A DNA stretch of 64,000 nucleotides from Sipunculus nudus (lineage: Eukaryota; Annelida; Sipuncula; Golfingiida; Sipunculidae). Where the stretch lies: the NCBI GenBank assembly GCA_026874595.1, contig CM049317.1, positions 37,422,401-37,486,400 on the forward strand. Direction: 5' to 3'. Shown one piece after another: positions 46,911 to 57,110 of this stretch; the stretch's first letter is position 1, and every line of letters begins with the position of its first letter. The notes below the pieces were generated by a model that saw only the letters and a program-made list of their open reading frames with translations, did not search any database and was not told the origin of the DNA. The translations under genes and the position numbers were made by a program.

Positions 46911-47005
46911 TATGCCCCACCCACCCCCCGCCGGGGAAAAAAATCTGGATCCTCGCCTGCACGTCTCCCCACCCCCACCCCCACCCCCCAACACACACAC
47001 ACACC
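46905..47005. repeat. Poly-C / (CCCCCA)n block, possible DNA-transposon end
   Basis: CCCACCCACCCCCCGCCGGGG is followed by TCTGGATCCTCGCC and CCCCCACCCCCA repeats, then (CA)n. Opposite in orientation to the G-rich ends at 45913 and 46272, which share GGATCC. Overlapping G/P-rich ORFs are artefacts. Confidence 0.45.
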
Positions 47006-47188
47006 ATAACACCAGGTACACCTTGTATGGTCAGCTTACCGTGTGGGGTCTGTCCAATGTAAAATTTCTTCTCATTCTTCTCATAAACATGATATGTTTA
47101 TATACATATACAAGGAAAACGTGTCTAAAAGGCAAAGGAAAGTCTCTTATAAAGGTACTGGAGGCTTTGTTTCAAAATTTTAATTACC

Positions 47189-47400
47189 CCGGGGGGGGGG
47201 GGGGGGACTTACAAGTCCCATAGCTTGGATGATATAGTTCGAAGTGACCTATTTCACGTTCGAAAAGAGATTTGTTTGACCTCACTTAAATGTCTCTAGG
47301 TCCAGCGGATACAATTTGTGTCCGGACGACCAGACAGACAAAGCGCCATTCCTATACCTAAGTTGAATTTCAGTCAGCTGAGCTAAACACACTTATGATG
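47189..47400. repeat. G run followed by a CAGCTGAGC-type repeat
   Basis: A poly-G run (about 47190-47206) precedes GGACGACCAGACAGACAAAG, then CCATTCCTATACC, then CAGTCAGCTGAGC. The same phrases occur at 49795-49860 (GGAAGGACAAAGTCCCATCGC and AAGTCAGCTGAGC) and, more worn, at 48950-48975. It is a short dispersed repeat without coding capacity. Confidence 0.5.
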
Positions 47401-48945
47401 GCAAACCTTAATTCCAGTGTATGGGGTGGGAGATACTGTTTTTGGCATATCGTCGTTGTCTGCTGTCATTTTTTTTTGTGAACATGGATAGTTTTAGGGC
47501 ACAATATTTTGTCTTCGAACTTGCACATGCAGGATTTGTGCCAAGCTCTCAGACGAGCTTGAGACCAGAGACCATGTCCTGCAAGGTGATATTTGCATAT
47601 TTGGAGCCGTTTCTGAACCTGAGGAGGCATTGTCTATAATCCAGGCTGGCCTTTACCCATTTTGTGGCTTAAGTGCTTGGTTGATTTTGCACAATGTTTG
47701 GCCTGTCGACATTTTGCCTGCTGCATTTCTCCAGTTTATCTGTTACCATTTTTATTTTAAGAGATGAGTTTTCATCTTGGTGCAAAAATTTAATATTATT
47801 ATAATTCTTGCTTTTTTCTAAAGGAGATTGTAATGAAACAATTTTAATGTAGGCACAAAATTAACTATTTGATCCCCTTCATTCTAATAAAAAGAGCAAC
47901 ATATATTTTATGAAAGATGAAATCAGCTTCATCCCCCAGCCCCTAACTCGGGTTCAGGTTATGCCTTCATGTCCACTATATTCTACTACTATTTAACTTA
48001 TTAAATGAATAATTTTAATGCATAAGTGCTTTACCAAAATTTAAGCTTATTTTAGACTGACGCTTAATGTCACCAACCCCTCTGCTTGTATCCTTTCTTA
48101 AAACTCCCCTGTGCACCTGCCACTTTACTTAGCAATAATAAAACATTAAACGAGTACCCCCCCCCCCCCCCGGGAACACAGGTTATGCCGTCTCGAACCT
48201 GTTTTCAGAATCTGCATCTTAAGAGGCTAGAATTCCCAGCAGGGAATTCAATGAAAGAGCAAGAGGAGTGGGTTTAGGGAGGGAACTTTTCCAGTAGGAT
48301 CTTTATCCAGATGGAGTCTTTCTCCTTGCAGGTAATATTTTCTCTGTCACTCAAACATTGCCCACAGGCCACAGTTCCTGGAAAAGATGGGAGGTATTTG
48401 TCAATATTTGTTTAATATTTGTTTTGGTTTGAAAATCAGGAGTCAACCAGCCCATAGTCTATTCAAAGTTACAGCTACAAAGGTGTCCAAACAGAATCCA
48501 TTATTTCTTTCCAAATTATTAATTTGGCTGGCTCAATTAATGTGAAGGAAAAAGTAATGATATGCAAGAAGCTGGTGATAAAAAAGTAAACTGGATTCAA
48601 AAGTGTCAAGAACAATCCTTTTCAGCAATTGCAAACTGATGGAACTGAATCTCCAAAGGTTCCCAATTTCCTTTTGAAAAGGTACATGCACCAGTTCTTA
48701 ATATCATATAAATCCATCTGGTTAAAATCTGCATGGAAAATGGGATATTAAGTGGAGATGATGCGCAGCCTCTTAATATTTGCGTTATTTACAAAATAGC
48801 ATGCACTATAAGCCACAAGGCACAATGCCAAAAGAGTGTACTTTTCAAAGGCCCCCAAACACAAGTTAAAAAATGAAAGTAGATTGTGTACTCATTTAAG
48901 GTAAAATATGGAGAACATTAAAAATTGTGACAGAAAAAACAAGCG
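47401..48945. other. Non-coding stretch
   Basis: AT-rich with a poly-C tract at about 48157-48172. ORFs at 47421-47639 and 48086-48277 show no recognisable domain. Confidence 0.35.
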
Positions 48946-49320
48946 ACCCATGGGTCATGACGCTCAGCTGAGCTATGACATTATGGGCTGAGATTCACAA
49001 CTTCTAGTCAAATATTTGAAGAACTTGTTTGCTAATTTAGCTCAAACCTTGTAAGATGACAGAAATATATATGTCTAGTTATAGCACCGTTATCTTGTTG
49101 ATGAAAGGTTTGGCTTTAGATGCATCCACAAGTTTTTCAAAGAAGTGGGTCATGTGACCTTGACCTTTAACCTTGTGTAGTTATGTGTAAGTATGGTTCT
49201 TTCCCTGTTGGTAGGTGAGCCATATGTGAAAGATGGAAGGTTTTGAATGAATCTTTTGGCTATAAGATTTAATTCTGTTGGGTGCACACACCCCCGGTTA
49301 CTCGGAGAATATAGATCCCA
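48946..49320. repeat. Worn dispersed repeat with GACCCATGGGTC and TGACCTTGACC phrases
   Basis: GCGACCCATGGGTCATGACGCTCAGC (in pieces) starts a block that includes GTCATGTGACCTTGACCTTT at about 49148. The first phrase recurs at 45838-45865. The second resembles the TGACCT tracts of the 5.1-6.5 kb repeat. Confidence 0.4.
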
Positions 49321-49397
49321 AATACCTAAATTCTTTTTTCCAAGGAGATCCTTTTAGGACCTCTAAGATTGCATAGGGTTCGTGATCCTAGCCCTTA

Positions 49398-49764
49398 GGC
49401 CAAAAATAAATAAGATTTGGTTCTCAGGCACTTTTTTTTTTAAAAATCAATGAGGACGGGCGTTTTTGTTTTTTTTTTTATTTTTATTTTTTTGGTATGA
49501 TTTTATTAAAATGTCAAATGATAAGGGAAAAGCATGATAATAACAGATTTATGTTGCTAAATAAGTAAAAGCATAACTTAGGAAATTTAATCAAAATTGT
49601 ATGATTTTATCTTCTTGAAAGAAATGCCCGAGTGGCTGGAGCTCAAAATTGGTTAGTTTCTATTAAAAATCAAAATAAATTTTTTTATGTTTGATGTGGG
49701 GCTTTAAAATTGATGCGGGCGGTGCCTGAGAACCATACCTTTTATTTATTTATTTTTTTTGGCC
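49398..49764. mobile_element. PIF/Harbinger-type MITE, copy 2
   Basis: A 367-bp element with the same termini as 43458-43743, in opposite orientation: GGCCAAAAATAAATAAGA-TTGGTTCTCAGGCAC at the left and GTGCCTGAGAACCATACC...GGCC at the right. It is flanked by TTA on both sides (49395-49397 and 49765-49767), which agrees with a TWA target preference. The interior contains GATGCGGGCGG near the right end, as in copy 1. No ORF. Confidence 0.85.
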
Positions 49765-50130
49765 TTACGGTTACAATTTGTTCCCTGCTAATGAACGATC
49801 GGATGGAAGGACAAAGTCCCATCGCTATAGCTCAGAATGACTGAAAGTCAGCTGAGCAAAAAAACTACACAGAGGAAGACTGATGATGATGACAACGACA
49901 GGCTAAAAGCCGTCTCCCCCACTGGAAGCAATATATATAATTGAGGTGCACTGATTTTAAATTTGAATCACACAGAAAGATTAGCCTTAAATATTCTCAG
50001 GGGTCAGACTTTCTAGGTGCTTGAAATCAGGTTTTGCCCATTAGCATGCAGAATGTAACCATGATCCAATTATGTATTTCAAAGGAGATTTCTGCAGACC
50101 CAACTGGATGTCTAGCAAGGACTCTCTAAA
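49765..50130. other. Short dispersed repeat and spacer
   Basis: Begins with the CAGCTGAGC-type repeat (49795-49865). The rest is without a recognised feature. Confidence 0.35.
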
Positions 50131-50137
50131 ATGTTAA

Positions 50138-50345
50138 ATGTTATTCAAGTTCAAGCTCACTCTCCTATTTAAGGTCATAACCCCATTTCAAATAAGCTTC
50201 GTTCCTTTACCAATATCTATGGAAATGCCAAGTTTGGTAAAGATCCGTAAAATATTTTTGAGTTATCGCGTCGAAACGAAATCTCTGCGGCGGCGGCGGG
50301 GCGCGACCGTGCTTAAACCATACTATTCCGACTTTTTCTGGGGAT
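50138..50345 (+). repeat. Dispersed repeat with GAGTTATCGCGTCGAAACGA and (CGG)n
   Basis: The phrases CCAAGTTTGGTAAAGATCCG and GAGTTATCGCGTCGAAACGA, followed by a short CGG run (50288-50302), look like a worn copy of a dispersed repeat. The 71-residue ORF through it is not credible. Confidence 0.35.
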
Positions 50346-50975
50346 ACAATTAAAACTCCCATGACCTAGTTTCAGAAGTAAAACAAAGTTACATTTAGTC
50401 TGTGTGATAAAGAATGAAAATGTTAAACATCTGGCCCTGAATTTTGTATGAGACCTTGAACATGACACCGTTTCTCAGGGCTATTTATTTATTCTTCACT
50501 TTTGGTAAAATCTATTTTCACATGTTAAATTAGGTCACTTTGATATCATTTCTGCATGCTATCAGATAAAATGTCCATTAGACTGAAATTTTAATCACTA
50601 CAATAGCTTATTATGATGTCTAAATTGCATAAGTTTGGCTATTAATCCCCGCTCGTTGAATTCCGAAATCATGATTTACACCATCGATACAAAATGTAAC
50701 ATTCTACAATGTTTGATATCAATATCATAATCACATCGCATGTTCTGTTTAACTTATATACACTTCCTCTGGACTACCTCCACTGTGGTATAAATTTATG
50801 TCTCCATGACCTCACATGCATGAATATATATATATATATATATATACATGTATATATAAAAGATAGCTGTCTATCTGCCTGTCTGTATCACCAATTCTTT
50901 TACAGCATACCGTTATGCTCATAACAGACGGTCGGTCGTGGCCCCCGATATTAATGCTGGTAACTGAATGGCCAG
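50346..50975. other. AT-rich spacer
   Basis: A short TA run lies at 50823-50860. No gene is recognised. Confidence 0.35.
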
Positions 50976-50978
50976 CTA

Positions 50979-50980
<2 letters not shown>

Positions 50981-51062
<82 letters not shown>

Positions 51063-51080
51063 GTATGTATATATATATTA
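50981..51080. repeat. (TA)n microsatellite with TATG interruptions
   Basis: About 100 bp of TA dinucleotides, interrupted by ATGTATAT near the 3' end. Confidence 0.9.
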
Positions 51081-51214
51081 AATAGTGACCGGAATTCCCT
51101 CACTGGATGTCTATAGTATTGTTCCAGACCTAGGTTTACAACTTAAATGGAGCCATATGCGCCTGTGCCTTGACGGACAAAATTGACATAATACCTCGTA
51201 TCCACCACTTATTA

Positions 51215-51318
51215 ACTCGTGCGCACAAAATAATAAGTCGTGCGCACAAAATTATAAGTCGTGCGCACGAAATAGTAAGTTGTGCGCACAAAAAATATAA
51301 GTCGTGCGCACAAATTAA
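51215..51318. repeat. GTGCGCAC palindrome cluster outside the TIR of copy B
   Basis: Five palindromic units of the variant type GTCGTGCGCACAAAA at about 22-23 bp spacing, directly left of the terminal repeat that starts at 51325. They share the GTGCGCAC core with the element arrays but differ in flanks, and they lie outside the apparent terminus. They may be a nested, older element end. Confidence 0.7.
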
Positions 51319-51732
51319 AAAGTTACGGAGCCCGGGAGACGACATGGTGAAAAATATTTATTAATTCGTGCGCACGAATTACTAATTCGTGCGCACGAAT
51401 TACTCGGTGTGAAAAAATAAATTTCCAAGGTGGAAAAAAATATTTATTAATTCGTGCCCACGAATTACTAATCCGTGCGCACGAATTACTAATCCGTGCG
51501 CACGAATTACTAATCCCTGGGCACGAATTACTAGGTGTGAAAAATATATTTGCAAGGTGGGAAAATATTTATTTCAATAGGATAACAAAGTAGCCGATAA
51601 GGCTAATGCAACTGCTCTCCTGCATCTAAATTAAAAGAAAGTGAAAAATTAACATGAATATATATATATGTATATATAAATGATCAGATTAGAAAAGTGC
51701 ACATATATTCACACATATATTCACACACGATA

Positions 51733-51782
<50 letters not shown>
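51733..51782. repeat. (TA)n microsatellite inside copy B
   Basis: A pure TA run in the same place as the TA tract of copy A (40748-40788), so it was carried by the element. Confidence 0.85.
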
Positions 51783-51783
<1 letters not shown>

Positions 51784-51879
51784 TACATAATATACGTTAA
51801 TACAGATTGACATTCCACATACACTGATATTTATACGTATATTATTACTGGTAGGCGTAATACAATAAAAATAAACGTC

Positions 51880-53040
51880 TCAGTCCATATCGAGCATATC
51901 AATTAGATTATAATCATCAGTCTTTCCAATTGAAAATAGGTATTGATTTAAGTTACTGACACCTAGTCGTAACCGAGTATGGATAATTTCATGTTTACGA
52001 TGTTTGTCGCAATAATAACTGTATATTTCTGGAGAGGCAGGGTTTAAATAGTCACGAACATTTTCCTTAAAGGAATCGATTGAAGTAGACTGAATTATAG
52101 GAAACTGTTCAAAAGTTTGCAGGCTATTGAAAGGAAAGAAAAGAAAATTGGAAGGAAAGAAAAGCGACAGTCTTTCCGTGTGAACCTCGGTATCTGTAGC
52201 AAATGCGATTTGCGCGGACTGTATAGGGCTGAGCATGAGACAGAGTTTGAGTCAATATATTAGCAGATAATCTGGAGCTAGTCCGTTAATCATTTCATAA
52301 AATGTGGATTGTATAGCCAGCTCTCTTCTTATTTTTATACTTGACCCTTATAGCTCGTTTACCATAGCTCCAGTGCTGGAAGTCGAGAGCGCTCCAGTAC
52401 ATGTTAAACATGCTTTCCGTTGTATACTCTCCAGCTGGTATAACTGTCTGACAGAACAATTGTTAAATATTAAAGCACCACACTCCAGTACTAAACGTAT
52501 TAATGATTTGTACATACGATCTAAAACTTTCATAGAGAAATGGAATTTATAATTTTTTTTCAAAATTTCCAAAAGCTTATTTGCTTTCAAACATATCATG
52601 TTTATGTGTTCCTGTCAGGAAAGCGAATTCCAAATATGACATAAGAAGTTCTGTGAAGTTCATTTCACCTAGTTTATGTGTTATTTGCAATTTAGCATCA
52701 TCGTCAATGGCGGTTGAGAACTGTAACTGTAGTTACTTTGTGAAGCAAAAAAACTGTTAAAAATTTCAGCCTGATCGGCTTTGTCTATAATAATGTGCCC
52801 ATTATGCCCCAACGATTATAAGGTTTGTTGTTGTTTTGTCTTACCAGAGAAAGCCTTACTTAGAAATTTTCCACCATGCACGGCAACTGGGTCTGTGAGT
52901 TTTATATTTATATTTTTTAGAATCGCTTAAAGCCCTTTCTATTTTCAATATACAGAATTCCGAATTTTTCAAGGTGGGAAGTCATGGAATTGTCGGAAGG
53001 CGCTGGGCTCCATTTTGACAACCGTGTGTGCCCGCTAAAA
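51880..53040 (-). pseudogene. Internally deleted LINE (CR1/Jockey-like) carried by copy B
   Basis: The minus strand shows the same layout as copy A: the GTTGTCAAAATGGAGCCCAG start (about 53025), the DKADQAEIFNS segment (about 52790), then a jump past the RT core to KVLDRMYKSLIRLVLECG and QLYQLESIQRKACLTCTG (52348-52599 frame). The C-terminal IDSFKENVRDYLNPASPEIY and HTRLRLGVSNLNQYLF follow (51880-52236 frame). These frames are cleaner than in copies A and C, so copy B is the best preserved. The catalytic YADD region is absent. Confidence 0.78.
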
Positions 53041-53370
53041 CTGCCAGCCTGTGCCTAGACAGAGTTGATGTGTGCTTGCTTCTCATTGGCTAGTAACTCG
53101 TGCGCACGAATTAGTAGCCAATGAGCATTGAGCCAGCAACATAAGAGAGCTGTTCTCATTGGTCACTAATTCGTGCGCACGGATTAGTAATTCGTGCGCA
53201 CGGATTAGTAATTCGTGCGCACGAATTAATAAATATTTTTTCCACCTTGGAAATATATTTTTCACACCTAGTAATTCGTGCGCACGGATTAGTAATTCGT
53301 GCGCACGGATTAGTAATTCGTGCGCACGAATTAATAAATATTTTTCACCATGTCGTCTCCCGGGCTCCGT

Positions 53371-54534
53371 AGTATTATAACGCCACTATGACGTATAAAC
53401 ATTTTATCTACAGGCTACTTGTACACAAGGCACTTTAGCAAGTGATAACATACTGATAAAAACATGTAACCGAGTAACTGAAAGATCACTAGTTGATATT
53501 CATTAGAGCTTGTGAAGCAATGCAGTATTTGTCATTTACAGAACTCTGAACTCTCTGAACTGAAGCCAGATGTTTCTGCCGGACGTCTTTCTATTACGAT
53601 CGGTGGCAATTTTTGCACCCCCCCCCCCCCCCCCCACCAATGTTATAAAAACACGTAGATATAGATACCCATGGGATTGGCTCCATTTTTATGAAAGGTT
53701 TAATAGATTATGTTTACCCAGATTTTGTTTATGATTACCTTCACTTTTTTAATATGTATATGCAGAGTTAGCCTGTATTACAAAGATTCTATAAATAAAG
53801 CAGGTGATTAGCAACTTTTAGACCAAAGCAGAGGATTTTGCTTAAGAAAAATCATGATGAGAGATAATCGAAATATTTAAGCCGTTTATTTATGAATATA
53901 AAACATTTATGAAGATAGTTTGACTTAAGGTAATCTGAGCTATAGTTATAGCTATAGTGGATCAAGACTTGGGCTTTAGGGGATGAATCACCCCCCCCCC
54001 CCCCCAGCGTACCTACCCGAAAACACAGTAATCATTTTTAGCATATTTTAATTTATGATGGTCTAATACATGTTCCGTAAAACAGCACACCATTTCAATA
54101 AAAACAAAACCTGAAAGAAATTGTACAAAAGAAGCTGATATTTTTTAGTATTTTTAAAATAATAAGGTACCCACAATGCATGCATGCAGACCTAAACATT
54201 TCTATTTGAGTGATTTCATAGCATGGCTCTGAATCTGCCGTTCAGGTAGAATGTTTCAGTTTCTTTAGGCTTCGACATCTTACTTACGGATATGAATATT
54301 TAAATATTGAATTTATATTGAACTTTTCTTCAACTCGCCTTATCTTAGGGGATATAAAAACTTGATTGAATTTAAATTAATTATATTGTATTACCGTTCA
54401 GTTAAACACAGTAAAAATAGTCTTTGTTTTATAATTGCAATAGTAAGCACTCTTAAAGTATACTGTCCCTTTAATGTTGCTTTGCTTTATGTCAATTCAG
54501 CTACGAATGGTTCGTAAAAGTGTGACATTTTATC
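53371..54534. other. AT-rich stretch with poly-C tracts
   Basis: C runs at about 53619-53635 and 53990-54005. The first is preceded by GGCAATTTTTGCACC. No gene is recognised. Confidence 0.4.
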
Positions 54535-54862
54535 TGGAGATCTCGAGATTTATATTTTTTTTTTGCTTCCTAAAATTTTCTTTTTTGCTTCCTAAATTTT
54601 TTTTTTGTTTCTTAAAATGTTTTTTTGCTTCGTAAAATGGTTTTTTTGCTTCGAAAATTTTTTTTTGCTTCCTAAAATTTTTTTTTTTTTTTTTTTGCTT
54701 CCTAAATTGTTTGATTTTTTTTGCTTCCTAAATTTTTTTTTTTGCTTCCAATTTTTGGTTTTTTTTGCGAAACTTATGTCGAGATCTCGAGATTTTATCT
54801 CGTGATCTCGAGATAAATATTTTTTTTTTTCTGTGTCCTAAATCAGCCACCGTAAAGTCAAC
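54535..54862 (-). repeat. CTCGAGATCTCGAG palindrome plus (TTTTTTTGCTTCCTAAA)n array, copy 2
   Basis: Reverse complement of the 38835-39090 repeat. It has a GAGATCTCGAGAT end (54539-54551), about nine irregular TTTTTTGCTTCC units (54565-54770), a pair of palindromes GTCGAGATCTCGAG / TCGTGATCTCGAG (54779-54813), a T run, and CTGTGTCCTAAATCAGCC. This copy has a palindrome on both sides of the array, so it may be complete. Confidence 0.75.
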
Positions 54863-55049
54863 CGTGGATGTAATAATTATTATTTTCCCCAACAGAATAA
54901 CGTCACTTTTTGTCTTAACTCATGAAAATTACATTTCGAGAAGCAGATGAAAAAATTAAGAAGCAGTGGCAGGAATGGCGTGCACATCTGCACATTCTAG
55001 AATTGATGCGAACACAATAGCTTGTATTGTCACCCCATCGTCTTCAGAT

Positions 55050-56884
55050 CTAAAATCGACGTTTGGGGTGACAAGCTGTCGCTACAGTTTCTCCTGCATT
55101 TTGGAAGACACGACTACCATACGGATTCAGACGAACCGGGATCTGAATAAAGACATCCGAGGATTCATCAGAAGACTCAACAGTCGTGCTAGTACTTATA
55201 TGGCGACCACGGGCGTTAATAACACGGGGTTTCGTTTGACGAAATTCTGCTCTTGGGTTTGTATCTAGTGGCAAACTGTTAATAGGAAGTAACATATTTC
55301 TGTGGAGTATTCTCCGACGTCCATTATCATCAAGTGGGGTAACAACATAAACAGGGATTTCCACCCTTGGCTGGACCTGGACTCTATAAATAATTGTTTC
55401 TTCCCACTTAATTGCAAGTTTTTTTTCTTTCCTATCTTTTAGATCTATATTCCGTACCAAGACTTTGTCGCCAGGCATTAAAGTAGTATTATGACATCGA
55501 CAATCATATAATGATTTATGTCGAGCCTTATTTGCTGTGGCAATACGCTGCGCCATTTCGTACGCAAGAGATAGCCAGTTCTTAATTCAGCCACGTACGT
55601 CTGATACAGTGTAGTATCAGAAGACTGTGTTTGTCCCAAAATTATGTCTATAGGAAGATGTGGGTGTCCACCAAACATGAAAATAAAAAAGGTGAATAAC
55701 CTGTTGCATCATTTCGGGTACAACTGAATGCATGGGTTAAAGATCCGACCTGGTCTTTCAAGTTTTTTCTTTTGATCTGGTTCTTATGTCCCCAACATAT
55801 TAAGTAGAGATCGATTGAATCGTTCACGGGGTTCCCTTGGGGGTGATAAGGAGTTGTATGGGTCTGTTTGACACCAGTTAATTTACATAATAATCTGATA
55901 ATTCGAGACTCAAATTGTGCTCCTTGATCGCTGTGAATTTTCATTGGTAAACCATAATGACTGATGAAGGTATCCTATAGCTATTTGCTTTCGCCTTAGT
56001 TATTTGCTTGGGAGGGCTTGGGCATATCTGGTATAGTTATCAGTTATTACCAAAATATGGTAGGTACCTCCGCTGGAGGGTTCTAAACTAAGAAAGTCTA
56101 TACACAGTAACTCCATTGGCTCTGGTGATGTTCTCGCAACCAATGGTGCCGTATCAGGTGGTGTTTTCTTCTGACACAACGAGAACAATTCTTTACATAT
56201 TGTTTGATATCTTATGTCATATTTGGCCAAAAGAATCATTTTCGAGCCAAGTCTCGACCGTAGCGTCCTACATCGTCATGAACTCCTGAAAGAGCCATTG
56301 GTCGGAGGCTATAGTTGGTACCACCTACTGATAGGTGTTCTCTCCATTTTCAATTCTTTTATGGTAAAGTAGGTTGTCCTTAAATATTAGAGACTTCCGC
56401 TTTTTGAACAAAGCTAGTTGCTTATCATTCAAGTTGTGTGTTTAAATTCGACAGTGGTCTCTCAAATGAAGCATAAAAGGCAGTCAGATGGAATCTTGTA
56501 ATAGGGCAGATTTAACATCTTGACTGTCGTGTATGAGGGATGTACAAGACATGTTCATGACAGAGCTAAACTCTGGATGAACATTAAAACTAGAAACAAC
56601 AGATGTCATGGGAGGACACACCTGGTTCACATAAAGCTTTAATTACGTTTTCAGGTATGGTTTTCTCACCTCGTTCCTGGTCGTCCTTTGCTCTAAATAT
56701 TCTAGACAGGGCTTATGTGTCGATGTTTGTTTCCAGGCGGATACTGAATACTGAAGTCATAGTTCGCCAGATCTGCCACCCATCACTGTCCAGTCGCATC
56801 CAGTCGAGCACTTGTCAGAATATATGTCAGAGACTTATTGTCAGTGTAGACTGTGTGTTTAGAGCCGTAAAGGTACAACAGTAA
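55050..56884 (-). pseudogene. Ty3/Gypsy-like pol: RNase H to integrase C-terminus, broken
   Basis: On the minus strand, from 56884 down: the RNase H C-terminal half (VYTDNKSLTYILTSARLDAT, then NYDFSIQYPPGN) with TGA at a position read as Arg in relatives. A decayed linker follows, then the integrase zinc-binding/N-core part (LLCIDFLSLEPSSGGTYHIL, VITDNYTRYAQA; 56000-56239). The central core (IHSDQGAQFESRIIRLLCKL, THTTPYHPQGNPV; 55648-55944) is next, then GGHPHLPIDI (55660) and the C-terminal domain LMPGDKVLVRN, RRILHRNMLLPINS (55050-55556). Acidic residues of the integrase core are visible in CIDFL and HSDQG. Stops and frameshifts split it into at least five pieces. RT and protease are missing and no LTR directly follows it. 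Confidence 0.85.
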
Positions 56885-57110
56885 TAATAATGATTATTTC
56901 TAAAGGAGAAAATGTGGTAGGAATTTGAGTTAAGAACGATCGTTAACTGAAAACGGTACTATATCGCCACCCTTAGAACGGTGTTTTTCTCCCTACTCGA
57001 ACTATCGAGTAGAAATAAACATTATTATTATTGTTAATTTCAACTATGTTTTACTTGCCATCAGTTTCATCAATCTTTTCACATAATATGTATGTATTGT
57101 ATATCAATAT
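56885..57110. other. Junction between oppositely oriented Gypsy fragments
   Basis: A 225-bp AT-rich spacer with TACTCGAACTATCGAGTA, a short inverted repeat (56994-57011). No gene. Confidence 0.4.

Larger units (their letters stand above)
51325..53370. mobile_element. Palindrome-rich TIR element, copy B (complete, 2046 bp)
   Basis: Both ends are present: ACGGAGCCCGGGAGACGACA at 51325 and its reverse complement ending GGGCTCCGT at 53370. The inverted repeat extends through TGGTGAAAAATATTTATTAA into the first palindrome. The left array (51360-51530) has about four perfect GTGCGCAC palindromes plus GTGCCCAC and TGGGCAC variants. The right array (53098-53332) has seven. Spacer units with CTAGGTGTGAAAAATATATT and CCAAGGTGG separate groups. 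The interior is a minus-strand, internally deleted LINE. No transposase ORF is present, so the element is non-autonomous. No clear target-site duplication is seen (AGTT against AGTA). Confidence 0.85.

Noticed and set aside
46743-47223. Glycine- or proline-rich ORFs overlapping on both strands
   Set aside because: Artefacts of CCCCCA and poly-G tracts.
53618-54005. Poly-C tracts as G-quadruplex regulatory elements
   Set aside because: They are pure homopolymers in non-genic DNA near no promoter and are best treated as simple repeats.
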